From Spongospora subterranea f. sp. subterranea (Eukaryota > Endomyxa: Phytomyxea > Phytomyxea > Plasmodiophorida), in contig JAUGWO010000189.1 in the NCBI GenBank assembly GCA_049724395.1, forward strand, positions 20,539-84,538: DNA of 64,000 bases, written 5' to 3'. This document shows positions 45,053 through 55,072 of the stretch, piece by piece. The notes under the pieces are model-generated. The model did no database searches. It was given only the letters and a program-made list of their open reading frames with translations, and had not been told where the DNA came from. Each line of letters opens with the position of its first letter. The first letter of the stretch is position 1. The translations under genes were made by a program, and so were the position numbers.

Positions 45053-46157
45053 ATGTTGAACCTGCTATTGCTCGCTGCACTCACGACCATTGCATATGTC
45101 ATAACAGGATCAGGTGAAATTAGTTCGTACGTGAATGATGAACCCGAACCAGACCGGGATTCCCTCGTCATCATCGTCGTCTGTGCATTCTCACCCAATC
45201 CATTCTGTCTCCTGTGAAAAAGACGTTTTACAAACTCATCTAAATGTAGGATTTTCTCTACCAAGTAGTGAGGACCCTCAAACTTTGCCTTTTGATCAAC
45301 CCAACTCTGACGCTCTTAATTTACCTGATGAAGATATTTTTACAAAATTTGATATCTCCTCATACGTCGTTGCTCCATCAAATGACGGCGGTGGTGATGT
45401 TACGGTACAAGATGACTTGATCGGGAGTTCGGATGCTCCTACGATTTCCTTCCATAACTACATGGAGAAAATTGCCAAACTCATTCAGAGAATGGATATA
45501 TTGTTCTGCCACTATGTTGACACAATCGAGTCTGCCTACCGCGCGTTAATTGTTTCTCATCAAAGGACCCTGATCAGTGTTCATTATGGCCATATTAGCG
45601 AAATCGGTCATATCTATCGGAATGAGCTCCAAATCTTTATTCAAACAATTGAGAATGCGGAGAAAAAATTATATCAAGAATATTTCGAACTGACTTTAAT
45701 AATCTTGAAGGACATCTATGGGGAATGTCCTCAAACTGGTGTCAACTTTATCAAGAGCATACTCGAACAGCGGTTCGGTCGAAAGCATGGCAATGTAATT
45801 AAGGGTTTAGTTGGTGGAATCGTTGGTAAATGCATTCCTCATTTTCACAATCGATCTCAACCCAAATTCAAAATCGATCCATTCTTAATTGCATTTAAGA
45901 CTCAACTGTCGTCCTATCCCTTTTTTTTTGAACAGTTCGGCTCCTCCTTTGCAGGTGATTTGCCGTCGAGTGGCATAATCCTCGACGTTGCTGCCAGAAA
46001 CTTATTTCAGGTCTGTAGGGAGACTGTATTGGACCGGCTTTGGACTAATCGGTATCCTGCTCTCGATGTGGCGACAGCAGAATTCTTATTTAATCTCCGA
46101 GACCGCTTAAAATTTTATTTTGTTCCGAGATTCTTAGTATGGTGGAGAATCTCCTGA
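45053..46157 (+). pseudogene. Secreted-family member, frameshifted after the signal peptide
   Basis: The ATG at 45053 gives the signal peptide MLNLLLLAALTTIAYV. The frame shifts around 45140-45180, next to a TCA/TCG run: the signal-peptide frame stops at 45217, while the Ser run and whole helical domain lie in the next frame (45135-46157: SSSSSSVHSHP, LPDEDIFTKF, MDILFCHYVDTIESAY, RFGRKHGNV, VLDRLWTNRYPALD). Apart from this the copy is well preserved and is the most divergent member. I find no plausible intron that would restore the frame, so I call it a pseudogene; an assembly error in the triplet run is possible. Confidence 0.65.
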
Positions 46158-46189
46158 AATGAGTCGTGCAAATTGCCCAAAGCAATAAT

Positions 46190-46600
46190 CAGCTTCTGTG
46201 TGATCGTGCCTACAGACAAAGTTCTGAGTCAAATATTGTCAATACATATCTTTCACAGTTTGTGCAATTGAATTGTGGAATCAATGGCAATATTAGACCT
46301 GTTTCAAACCACTAACCATTAAATAAGCTAATATGATCAACACTCCAATCGTCGAGATAGGCGATGGATCCCCATATCGCTACTTATTACTGGGACTATC
46401 GCAACAATGGTATTGATGTAAACCCCGAGGTGCCACAGTCGGTAAATCTCATTTTATCGGCCTTTAAATTGCCAACGTTTCAAAACCCGAACTTTCATTA
46501 AGGAGGGCATTCGCCGATAATCTCATGACATAACATATAGGATAAGCCAGTAAGGAGATCGGTATCTGTGTAAGGAGTGATCGAAGTCTCAGATGGTGGT
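46190..46600 (+). repeat. Cassette 3' tail after the 45053 copy
   Basis: Diverged copy: TGTGCAATTGAATTG, ATCAATGGCAATATTAGACC (46280), and GTGTAAGGAGTGATC (46570), collinear with 31900-32210. Confidence 0.6.
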
Positions 46601-47700
46601 CGTGCGATAAACAAGTGCTCAAGACCAGCATGTTAATGTATTATATGCTGCTTTCCATAATGATTTGGTTGATTTCGACACATGCCTGCTAACTGCAAAC
46701 GCAATATCCGGAATTGTTCCGTTTGCAAAATAAAATAGACTTCCAATGATTTCACATATAGGATACTTATCGGTGATCTCCTCGTCCTCATTTGGATCAT
46801 AGATTGTTGTCATTGGTGTGGAGACTGGTCTGCTTTTCAAAGGGCTGAACGACTTCTCTTATATACATTTCCTGCAATAATCGAATCGTGCCATCTGAAT
46901 AACAGACCTTCATACCGAGAAATCTGTCGGCTTCTCCTAGATCTTTCATCCGGAATAATGACCATAATTTTGCTAACATCTTCATGATTGATCATCAACG
47001 TAGATGTGCCAGCTCACGGTCTCTCAGCTGCTGATGAATGAAAGTCGCCCTCTGAGAATTAACACTCACACTGGGTGATTTATCGTTGTCCTTGAGGCTG
47101 GCTTCGCGTGAGTGCTTGCTTTCAAGCGATCTTTCGACATCTTCTCACGTTATCAGGACCTCCGCAATGTAAACACGGCGCAGTAACAGTGTACATTTCT
47201 GATCCTGTGTAGCAACGCCATGCGAATGCTTGGGAAATGAGTCTCCTTTATAGACATCATGGCAGAAATCGTTGTTCCAAACCATTGAATCGGACAAACA
47301 TTTCAAATAAAGATTTTAGGATTTGCTAAAATTTGGTGGCATCGCTTCTGGCGGAAATCGCAGTGGTCAACAGCTGACGCTCGAGATCTTGCCGCAAAAT
47401 TGATAGATACAAAGCTCTTACCATTACCCTAATCTGTATCTCACGAAGAGATGACTCCTCGTGGAATAACTTCGTCACACCAGATTCACTGATGATTCTG
47501 CGAGACTGCATAGTCAAATCCGATGAGTATCGCCCATGAGCAGAGTGCGGATTGAATCGAACGGGGTGGAACGTCGACATTCGCAACGGAACCTTGCTTG
47601 ACAAGATCATCTATGGATATATCAGACTCTGGGCGTTTTAACTCTAGCACCACTATGAAATAAAACACATCGTGGTCAATAGCATGACGTAACTTCTGAG
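46600..47700 (-). mobile_element. Ty1/copia relic (fossil)
   Basis: The minus strand reads the C-terminal part of a copia reverse transcriptase (FRMKDLGEADRFLGMKVCYS, then PICEIIGSLFYFANG and SRHVSKSTKS, 46620-46970) and, further up, a zinc-knuckle-like CLHCGGPD segment (about 47170) with gag-like text. The parts are out of full-length proportion, so much is missing. Broken; no LTR seen. Confidence 0.65.
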
Positions 47701-48294
47701 CAGTGCAGGTCTAAACGTCAACGGATCTCTGATGGAGTTCAGCTTCTCAATGGCATCCTTTGTAAGTCTATGTCTTTGAAGGACGGCGCTGATATGATGT
47801 TGAACTCGACGGGATTCATGGCACCGCTGGCTGGCTAAAGATTGTTTTCAACAGGATACCACGGAATGTTGGTAATAGCGTTATGTGCCGATTCCGCAGC
47901 TTAAATTATGTTGGCGTCTCAGGATTACGAGCCTGGAATCGGGTTGTCAACACACACACACGATTAGATCGGTGGAGATAAATAATTCTACTGTATTAGA
48001 ACTGAAAACTTTGGATAACAGACTGGTCTGATCCGTCTCACAGGGTCAATTTCGAATTGTTGATTCTGTCAATACTTTTGTTTTTAAAGTTCAACATATA
48101 ACTCACGAAATTTCAGAATTACATCAAAGAAGTATGCGTTGTTTTGTTGATTCTGAACTTGAAATGACAGCGGATATACATAATCAAATTGCAAACGACA
48201 GATTCGGCAATCAAGTTGATTATCGAGGGTCTCCGAATAAATCAAGAAACTAATCAGCCAGAAATCCTTTGTGGCTTGGATGGGTTTGATGGAT
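47701..48294. other. No recognisable gene
   Basis: Only short frames. Contains a small (CA)n run near 47950. Confidence 0.4.
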
Positions 48295-49205
48295 TTAGCT
48301 TGGGAACCTGTCTTCGAACATCTTGACAGATGTTCCCGTACCTTGGCTTCTGTTTGTCCCGGTTGGTGGCTGGCATGTTCGGGTGACTGTTAGGAAGGAG
48401 TCCAAAACCCCGTGAGTGATGGAATTTCGGTTGCATTGTTTCCCCTTTTTGCGTCGAAGAGTAGGTTTCTGGTGAAAAAACCAGTTTTGCTAGGTTTCGA
48501 ACTCTTGTATCCAATGCGGGAAAGTGGAGTAAATGTTGATCACGAACGTCTGACCACAGGGCCGAATGTTTGGGAGAGTGAGCTGCCTACAGTAAACTCT
48601 GGATAGGCAACGTAATTGAGTGGAGGCAGGTCCTATTCGGTGTGGTCATTAGGATTTAGCTTGGTTCCTGTCTGTCCCTGTTGGTGGCAGGCATGTCCGG
48701 GTGAGTGTTGGACATGAGTTCGAAACCCCGTGAGTGATGGAATTTTGGGAGACCCCCCAAGGTTGCATCCAATACGGAAAAGTAGAGTGAATGTTGAGCA
48801 CGTGGCCTCTAATGAATGTGGGAGAGCGAGCTGCTTGCAGTAAACTCGGAAACTCTGGATAGGCAATGTAATCAGGTGGGGGCAGGTCCCATTCGGTGTG
48901 GTCGTTAGGACAGATTATGTTGCTGAATCCAGCTGGTCTAATAGGTTCCTTCATTGGATACCCAAGCTACTTGTAGCGGCCAGGCGGACTCAACCCATAA
49001 GAACCCGCGATCCTTTGTATACCATACCATACCATGGTCATTAGGACAGTTGGACAGGGTCTGTTGCTGAATTCAGCTGGTCTAATAGGTTCGTTCATTG
49101 GATACCCAAGCAACTTGTAGAGGCCAGGCGGAAGTTGGGAAAGCCTGGAAAAACATAGGCTTACTCAACCCATAAGAACCCGCGAACCAATGTTTACCAT
49201 TCAAA
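48295..49205 (+). mobile_element. SINE cluster, three adjacent copies
   Basis: Copies at about 48295-48655 (3'-truncated), 48656-49035 (nearly full length, about 380 bp) and 49036-49205 (3' part). The full copy starts TTAGCTTGGTTCCTGTCTGT and has a polymerase III box B-like ATGAGTTCGAAACCCC about 30 bp after a possible box A region (GGTGGCAGGCATGTCC). The body has GGTCCCATTCGGTGTGGTCG and AAGCTACTTGTAGCGGCCAG and the tail is TATACCATACCATACC. The structure (tRNA-like head, body, short tandem tail) is that of a SINE; the partner LINE is not proven. Confidence 0.75.
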
Positions 49206-49649
49206 CCACACCAGATGTTCCTGTATAACTTAAACATTTTACTTGACAGGACCGATTCTTTACCACGTTCATTACTCGTTTCTGTATTAAAAGGGGATTG
49301 TACAACCCTCTGTGCTCTAACAAGAACTGATGTCCCTTCACAAGCATCTTTCTTATATGCTCTTGATAACTTTTTTTAACCTTTGGTTGAACACTTTTCC
49401 CCTATACCGCTGGCTTTACTTCCTAAAGTCAGTACATTGCCAATTGCATACCAGGGAATGGTTTCAGACCCCAGAGACCATCTCGTGATGAGTCTCTCTC
49501 AATTGATTGGATATGACTATGCGGAATTTTTTAAAATTTTGTGATTGTTGATCACTCAGTCTAATCGATAATGATTTAGCCCATCCGTCGATTCACCAGT
49601 CAGATTGTTCCAAAATCATGTACTGTATTTTTAAGACGGACAGACAGTA
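49206..49649 (+). other. Upstream flank of the 50232 copy
   Basis: 49445-49620 is homologous to 8765-8890 (GAATGGTTTCAGACCC, CCATCTCGTGATGAGTCT, GATTTAGCCCATCCGTCG). The first 240 bp shows nothing recognisable. Confidence 0.5.
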
Positions 49650-50152
49650 TAAAAACTAGGCTTGCGATGTATAAAACTTTTAAACGGCGTTTAAACGATA
49701 AAGTGTCGATTTTCCGTTTTCACTAAATTTCAAACATATTTTACTGTGTTTTTACTGATTAGACACGTGTTGTATGATTGCGCCACGAACGTTTTTCATG
49801 ATCTGATACCCTGGACGATCCTTTGTTGGGGAAAGCTTTCCTGATTTGAATCGGGAAACGGACGACGGTCAGGACCTGGAATTGATTCCAGCGTCTGCCT
49901 GGGAACTTCGTTAATGCACCACAGCAGCATCTTCAATAGACTCGGCTTTTTGTTTCCAGCTTTAAATGCGATCGCGCTGCACAAGCCGGCCGTCCCATGG
50001 CGATGGTGACCTTCAAATGGTCGACAAACCCTAAGCATTTGTCTACTCCTTCGGAGTTTTTACTGAGACCGTGATTCCGTTTTTACTCCTTCGTTTTTTA
50101 TACTCTATTTGTCAAAAAAACTGTAACGCGTTTAAACGAAAACGGTTTTTGA
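49650..50152. mobile_element. About 500-bp insertion between cassette upstream block and gene
   Basis: Compared with the 8.9-kb copy, homology is lost at about 49650 and resumes at about 50153 (GAGAGACGACGAACCGTC). Both ends of the insert are rich in GTTTAAACG and in TTTTTAC/CGTTTT tracts in opposite orientations, so it may be a miniature inverted-repeat element. An 80-codon minus-strand frame inside (49796-50038) is unrecognised. Confidence 0.4.
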
Positions 50153-50231
50153 GAGAGACGACGAACCGTCGAGCGCAGTCCGTGCTGAGATCATCGTTGG
50201 ACAACTCCCTGAATCTGTTGTTTTGGTTTCG

Positions 50232-51295
50232 ATGTTGGACTTGCTATTATTCGCTGCTCTCACCACCAATGCATGTTCGTGTCCATACAATGAACCCAAA
50301 ACAGTTCGAGCTCCCTCTTCATCGTTGTCTGTGTTATCTCCCCCGTTCTATCCAAATTCCCCTTTCTCCCTCGCTCAAGTCTCTCACGCCCATGATTCCT
50401 CACAAACTAATCGACCTTGCCAATCGTCTCTTGCCAGTACCGTTGAACCTCAACCAGTGTGTTCCTCTGATCAGTCCTCCTTTGACCCTAACCAATTACC
50501 TCATGCTGACATTTTTCACCAATTTGTTTCACAGGACGATGCTTCATCAATTGACGGCGGTGATACTGATGTCATGAAAATGGATGGAGTTACTCTCGAC
50601 CCGAAATTCCAACTTATAATTGCCACCCTCAAACATCGAATGGATATGACTTTCACTGCCACTATGTCGCTGAAATCGCTGATGCCTATATCTATATAAG
50701 CCCAATTACATTTGAATATCACCACATGACCGTGATCGGCACTCCCCATCACGATATGACCGATATTGAAAGTCTCTATCAGAATATGATCCAATATTTT
50801 CGACAAGTTGTTGAGACGGCGGAGAAAAAATTATGTCAAGATTTTTTCAATCTGACAGTCCGTTTGCTGCAACCAATCCAACGTCATGTTCCTCAGAGTT
50901 GTATCGACTTTATCAAAAAAACACTCAAACGGCGTTTTGGTCCTGAGAATGGCAATGTGATTGAGAATGCATATCGTAAATTACCCTATGCCAGATCCAT
51001 TCACCTTTGGGCCAGATTGTCTCAACCCAACGTCATCATCGAATATTTCCTGAATGCGTTCAAGATTCGTCTGTCATCATTCCCCTTTCTTCTTGAATAT
51101 TTCAGATTGAGCTTTTCAGGTGACCAGCAGCCGAGTGCCCTCGTCCTGGACATTGCTGTCATATTGCAATTGCGTGGATGTCAGAACACTGCATTCGACC
51201 GGCTTTGGAATAAGAGACATGAACTCAGATCCAGAAACAAAAAATTCTTGCGACAACTTCAACTTGCTTTCAGCGCTGTACTGGAAACTGATTAA
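50232..51295 (+). pseudogene. Secreted-family member, frameshifted in the domain
   Basis: The ATG at 50232 gives MLDLLLFAALTTNACS and a linker close to the 9055 gene (LPHADIFHQFV). The frame breaks at about 50655, where an extra base inside the FCHYV-equivalent codons throws off translation (stop at 50699). The rest of the domain continues in another frame to 51295 (AEKKLCQDFFNLTVRLL, RFGPENGNV, AFDRLWNKRHEL). A truncated secreted product of about 155 residues is conceivable. Downstream tail and upstream block are present. Confidence 0.7.
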
Positions 51296-51299
51296 GAAC

Positions 51300-51540
51300 T
51301 TTAAGCCAGCACCTAAAAAACATTCACGTAGATTGTTTAAGCAATAATCAACGGCTGTCCCTTGATAAACAATCAAAGTGATGAGACAAATGTTTTTAAT
51401 GTAGAAATATGTCGCTGATTTAAAAAATATGTGTCTAGCCAATGGCAATCAGACCTGTATCAGACCGATATTCATCAGTAATCTAATCCTTAACACTGCA
51501 TCATTTTAATTTCCGAGACATGATTGACGACACAGACTTA
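51300..51540 (+). repeat. Cassette 3' tail, short copy
   Basis: TGTGTCTAGCCAATGGCAAT and CTGTATCAGACCGATATTC (51422-51470), then an ACACTGCATCATT block shared with 20820 and 31977. Similarity then stops. Confidence 0.7.
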
Positions 51541-52042
51541 CTCAACCCATAACAACCCGTGTGGACCTTAACAGTCAATTTGAAAGGTTTGGAAAAGAAC
51601 CTCGATGAGGTGACGAACAACGACGATAAAAAGAGAGTGTATTATATGCGCGACGGACCAGGCCTTGAGCCGGGGTCCACACTTCCCCCTTTTAAACGAA
51701 GTTGGCAGACGCCATTTCGTGGACGAGCACATCGTGCGAATGTGCCTTAATGAATTTGTTTCACAAGAACAGGGACATCCTCAACCAAATTGCTGGCGGC
51801 TCTCAGGAGACATCGGATTCCTCGAATCCTGACCACTGGACTTGCAACTCCCAACGGTCGACCTGAAATCTGCAGCTAAAAAAGGAACCCACCACAAAAC
51901 CTATACCAGAGGAGACTTATTGCAGTAGGAATAATGAGAAATATACACTAGAGTGTACGTATGAGGTGGTGAAAAGATACACTGAAGTGTATACGTAGGG
52001 GCCTGATGAGGTGGTTTGGTGGCACTTCGACTGTTAATCTAT
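51541..52042. other. No recognisable gene
   Basis: Short frames only. A near-repeat (ACACTAGAGTGTACGTATGA and ACACTGAAGTGTATACGTAG, 51950-51996) forms a small imperfect duplication with internal inverted symmetry. Confidence 0.4.
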
Positions 52043-52233
52043 AGGAAATCGATGTCTCCGATGTGATTTATTACTGCATGGTTATGGCATGTATAGGTGG
52101 GAGAATATAGGGGGGAGTGCACTAATAGTCAAAATGCAAAGTCCGTACAGTCACTCTGCATTTGCCGTGGTTGCGCTGACTGGGGTACGCACCTTTCTTG
52201 GAGATTGTGGAGGCTGGCAAGTTGTATTCAACA
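52043..52233 (-). mobile_element. Solo copia LTR (fossil)
   Basis: Closely similar to the LTR at 60764-60989: ATCGATGTCTCCGATGTG, GGTGGGAGAATATAGGGGGG, CCGTGGTTGCGC, then GTTGTATTCAACA. It lacks a short internal segment present in the 60.8-kb LTR. It lies within a SINE copy and has no coding sequence attached, consistent with LTR-LTR recombination after insertion. The outer boundary at 52043 is approximate. Confidence 0.75.
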
Positions 52234-52360
52234 GTTAGGACTAGGGGGACCTGAGTTCGAAAACCCCGTGGGCAGGGATTTTGAGGAATACCCGAAGGTT
52301 GGCCATCTCTAACACGGAAGTAGAGCGCAGGTTGTTGAGCATGACAGGAACGAACCTCTT
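52234..52360 (+). mobile_element. SINE fragment abutting the solo LTR
   Basis: CTGAGTTCGAAAACCCCGTG, then GGAATACCCGAAGGTTG, AACACGGAAGTAGAG and GTTGAGCATG match the box B region and following body of the SINE at 48710-48820. Confidence 0.65.
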
Positions 52361-52361
52361 G

Positions 52362-52640
52362 AAAAATAGACAGCTGATTTGTAATGATCCGACTTGGGTT
52401 CAAGGCATTGTGGTGTTCCGTAAAGGGAATTTCCCCCGTGTCCAATGGTTAGGGGGTTTTAGTGAGTCGGGTCATGGGATCAACCTCACGCTATCACAAT
52501 GTCGGTCAGACTGCAGAACATTCAGCGAAGGGAATATTGTCTAGCGAATGAGCTTTGACACCAAGATTCGTCTTGGCCCTCTTGTAGATATGGGTCCTAC
52601 AAACCTGGCACCAAAATGCCGACACAATCACAAAAAAAGC
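52362..52640 (+). repeat. Dispersed repeat X, copy 1
   Basis: Shares GGTGTTCCGTAA, GGGGTTTTAGTGAGTCGGGT, CTATCAC/ATTG with GGTCAGACTGC, GTAGATATGGG and a CAATCACAAAAAAA end with 54300-54600; its end also appears at 41870. The A-rich 3' end suggests retroposition. Confidence 0.6.
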
Positions 52641-53860
52641 ACATAAAAAATAGTCTGGAAAGCAATCAGAATTCAGAGAGAGAGTGCCTGAAGGATTCGA
52701 GAACTTTCATGCGAGAACAGAGTTATCCCCAGCATTATGAGGGCTATATAAAGTTAGATTCCACACAGCAATCAGGAAAAAGGCAATCAAGAAACACAAA
52801 ACAAGAAACCTATAACCAGAAAACCCGGACATCGAGCTATGGACAGATGGAAGTTTCAAAAACGCGATCAAGGTGGAGGTGCAGCAGCACTTTCAATTGA
52901 CAATCGCAAATCAACCAAAACCCCGAAATTGAGGCATAGGAGATCAAATCAACTGTCAAATTAGGACCGAAAGTGACGTCCTCGTATAAATGTGAGATTA
53001 TTGCACTGAACATTGGATTGGACATAGCGATTAACCAAGTATATCGAGGCACAACAATTCACATGATGACAGATTCTCTGTCATGAATGAACCAGCTAAA
53101 ATCACTACCGACAAAGCCAAGAAGAGTTAACGCCGTCATTGCCGAATGCGTTAATTAAAGAACTGGCAGAGCTAACCAACGAGAACAGGTAGATATACAG
53201 TTCATTCCTAGCCATGTACCTGACATGGATAAGAATGAATCTGGAGACCAACAGATTCAACTGCCAAAACAATCAACATAGGAAAGAGCGAAGAGATTGA
53301 CGAAATCGTTAAACAAGCAATTGAAACAGGAGATGATATATATCATGATCCTTTCTTGTCGTCGTTTAAACTACAATTGAGGAAGAGGGAAACCCAAAAT
53401 CGAGACCAATATATTGAACGAAATGTCAAGACAAGTGGATTCGCTGGGTATCCGGATAGGTCACCCTACATGAAGCGACAAGCCAACACCTATGAGAAAG
53501 CCAGCTGTCGCCAGCCTGAACTATAACGAGCTCGAACAGAACACTCGTGTGCCCGACAACGTCTGAAGAATCTGAGAATGGAAGTGAGTGACTAAAGCCG
53601 ACAATGTAAAGAACACATAGAGACTGTAGAGCACCAAGTACTACCTTGCGCAGCCCTACAGAGCAAGTTACAACACAGCAGAGGCAAAGAGGCAAACTTA
53701 ACAAATTAGGGGCAGATTTCGAGACAGCACTGTGGACACATCCGACAAAAATGAATGGAATCCTGAACAAAGCAAGACGAAGAGGATATTTTATCTGATA
53801 TTGTAATGATGGCATGAACAGGAAGAGGAGACCACCTCTCAAAAACATCCCATAGGAGAA
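52640..53860 (+). mobile_element. Non-LTR (LINE) relic with RNase H domain
   Basis: Plus-strand frames read IELWTDGSFKNA (about 52837, first RNase H catalytic Asp), VTSSYKCEIIALNIGLDIAI (52972, catalytic Glu), TTIHMMTDSLS (53045, catalytic Asp) and, near 53225, a VDQQIQLPK-like stretch. About 53598 there is CKEHIETVEHQVLPC, resembling the C-terminal Cys/His region of such elements. Reverse transcriptase and endonuclease are missing: the copy is 5'-truncated, as usual for LINEs, and carries several frameshifts. Its 3' side meets a SINE in opposite orientation. Confidence 0.65.
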
Positions 53861-54289
53861 ATGGTATGGTATGGTATACAAAGGATCGCGGGTTCTTATG
53901 GGTTGAGTAAGCCTGTGTACTAGCAGGCTTTCCCTACTTCCGCCTGGCCACTACAAGTAGCTTGGGTATCCAATGAAGGAACCTATTAGACCAGCTGGAT
54001 TCAGCAACATAATCTGTCCTAACGACCACACCAAATGGGACCTGCCCCCACCTGATTACATTGCCTATCCAGAGTTTCCGAGTTTACTGTAAGCAGCTCG
54101 CTCTCCCACATTCATTAGAGGCCACGTGGTCAGACCTTCGTGCTCAAGATTCACTCTACTTCTCCGTATTGGATGCAACCTTGGGGTCTCCCAAAATTCC
54201 ATCACTCACGGGGTTTCGAACTCATGTCCAACACTCACCCGGACATGCCTGCCACCAACAGGGACAGACAGGAACCAAGCTACCCAGAG
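53861..54289 (-). mobile_element. SINE, nearly full length
   Basis: Reverse orientation: tail GGTATGGTATGGTATA at 53862, body CCGCCTGGCCACTACAAGTA, then box B-like GGGGTTTCGAACTCAT (54208) and 5' end ACAGACAGGAACCAAGCTA (54271-54289). About 430 bp; the most complete copy in the window. Confidence 0.8.
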
Positions 54290-54299
54290 GAGAAAACCT

Positions 54300-54600
54300 C
54301 TATAAACAATCAGCTGGTTTGCGATGAAGGCGACATGTCCTGCAGCAATGGTGTTCCGTAAGGAAATTCCCCTGTGTTTCAAAGGGGTTCGGGGTTTTAG
54401 TGAGTCGGGTGATACTAACTTCACACTATCATTGTTGTTGGTCAGACTGCTGAATAACGTATAGCGAAGGTTTTTATCATAAACATGGGAGTTTGTGCCC
54501 AGATGACGAGCCATCGTCATCTGGCCCTAGCGTAGATTTGGGTACTACAGACCTAACAAATGGGTTGAACGCAATCACACAAAAAACAAAACCAGTTTCG
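54300..54600 (+). repeat. Dispersed repeat X, copy 2
   Basis: Collinear with 52362-52640, ending GGTTGAACGCAATCACACAA with an A-rich run. Beyond it to 55072 I see only AT-rich sequence with a short GTTCGTACGAAC palindrome (54836-54847). Confidence 0.6.
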
Positions 54601-55072
54601 GGATGATTGTCGCAGTGTCTGCACTTGTATTCCAATGTTGCTCAGACGAGTCTGAGTACATCGAAACTGAGGATTAAGGACATTCTTAATTGATGCGGCT
54701 CAGAATCAAGTAAAAGTTTGTCAATGTGGTTCGTGTCTTGATTCAATGTTGAGCATTTTATTCTCTCTCAAGTGCAGTGACTAATCTTAGATACTTACTA
54801 AATCGAACGTTTTTACGAGTAAACAGATTTTTTAGTTCGTACGAACTAATTACGAACTCAAGCAGTTTTTCATTGTACGAACTCAAGATTAATTTTTCAA
54901 AGTCATGAGATAGACTTCACGACCTCAAGATCGAATCATATATCTAGTGATCAAAAACACTATTGATTGTTTGCTTACCTGCGCTATCTCGTCACATCGC
55001 TTTTTTGTCTTCGCCCGTCGAGTTCTCTACAATACAGATTTTCAGCTTTTCTCGTCAACATGGCAAAGATGT

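Noticed and set aside
45145-45175. Intron restoring the frame of the 45053 copy
   Set aside because: The only GT-AG pairs available give introns under about 45 bp or the wrong phase, and no other family member has an intron there.
48700-48740. tRNA gene
   Set aside because: Box B-like GAGTTCGAAACC recurs in all copies of a roughly 400-bp repeat and no cloverleaf with acceptor stem could be drawn, so it is a SINE head.
53855-53880. ATGGT repeats as the 3' tail of the LINE
   Set aside because: The same repeat in reverse ends the SINE at 42156 and 49035, so at 53862 it belongs to the inverted SINE.
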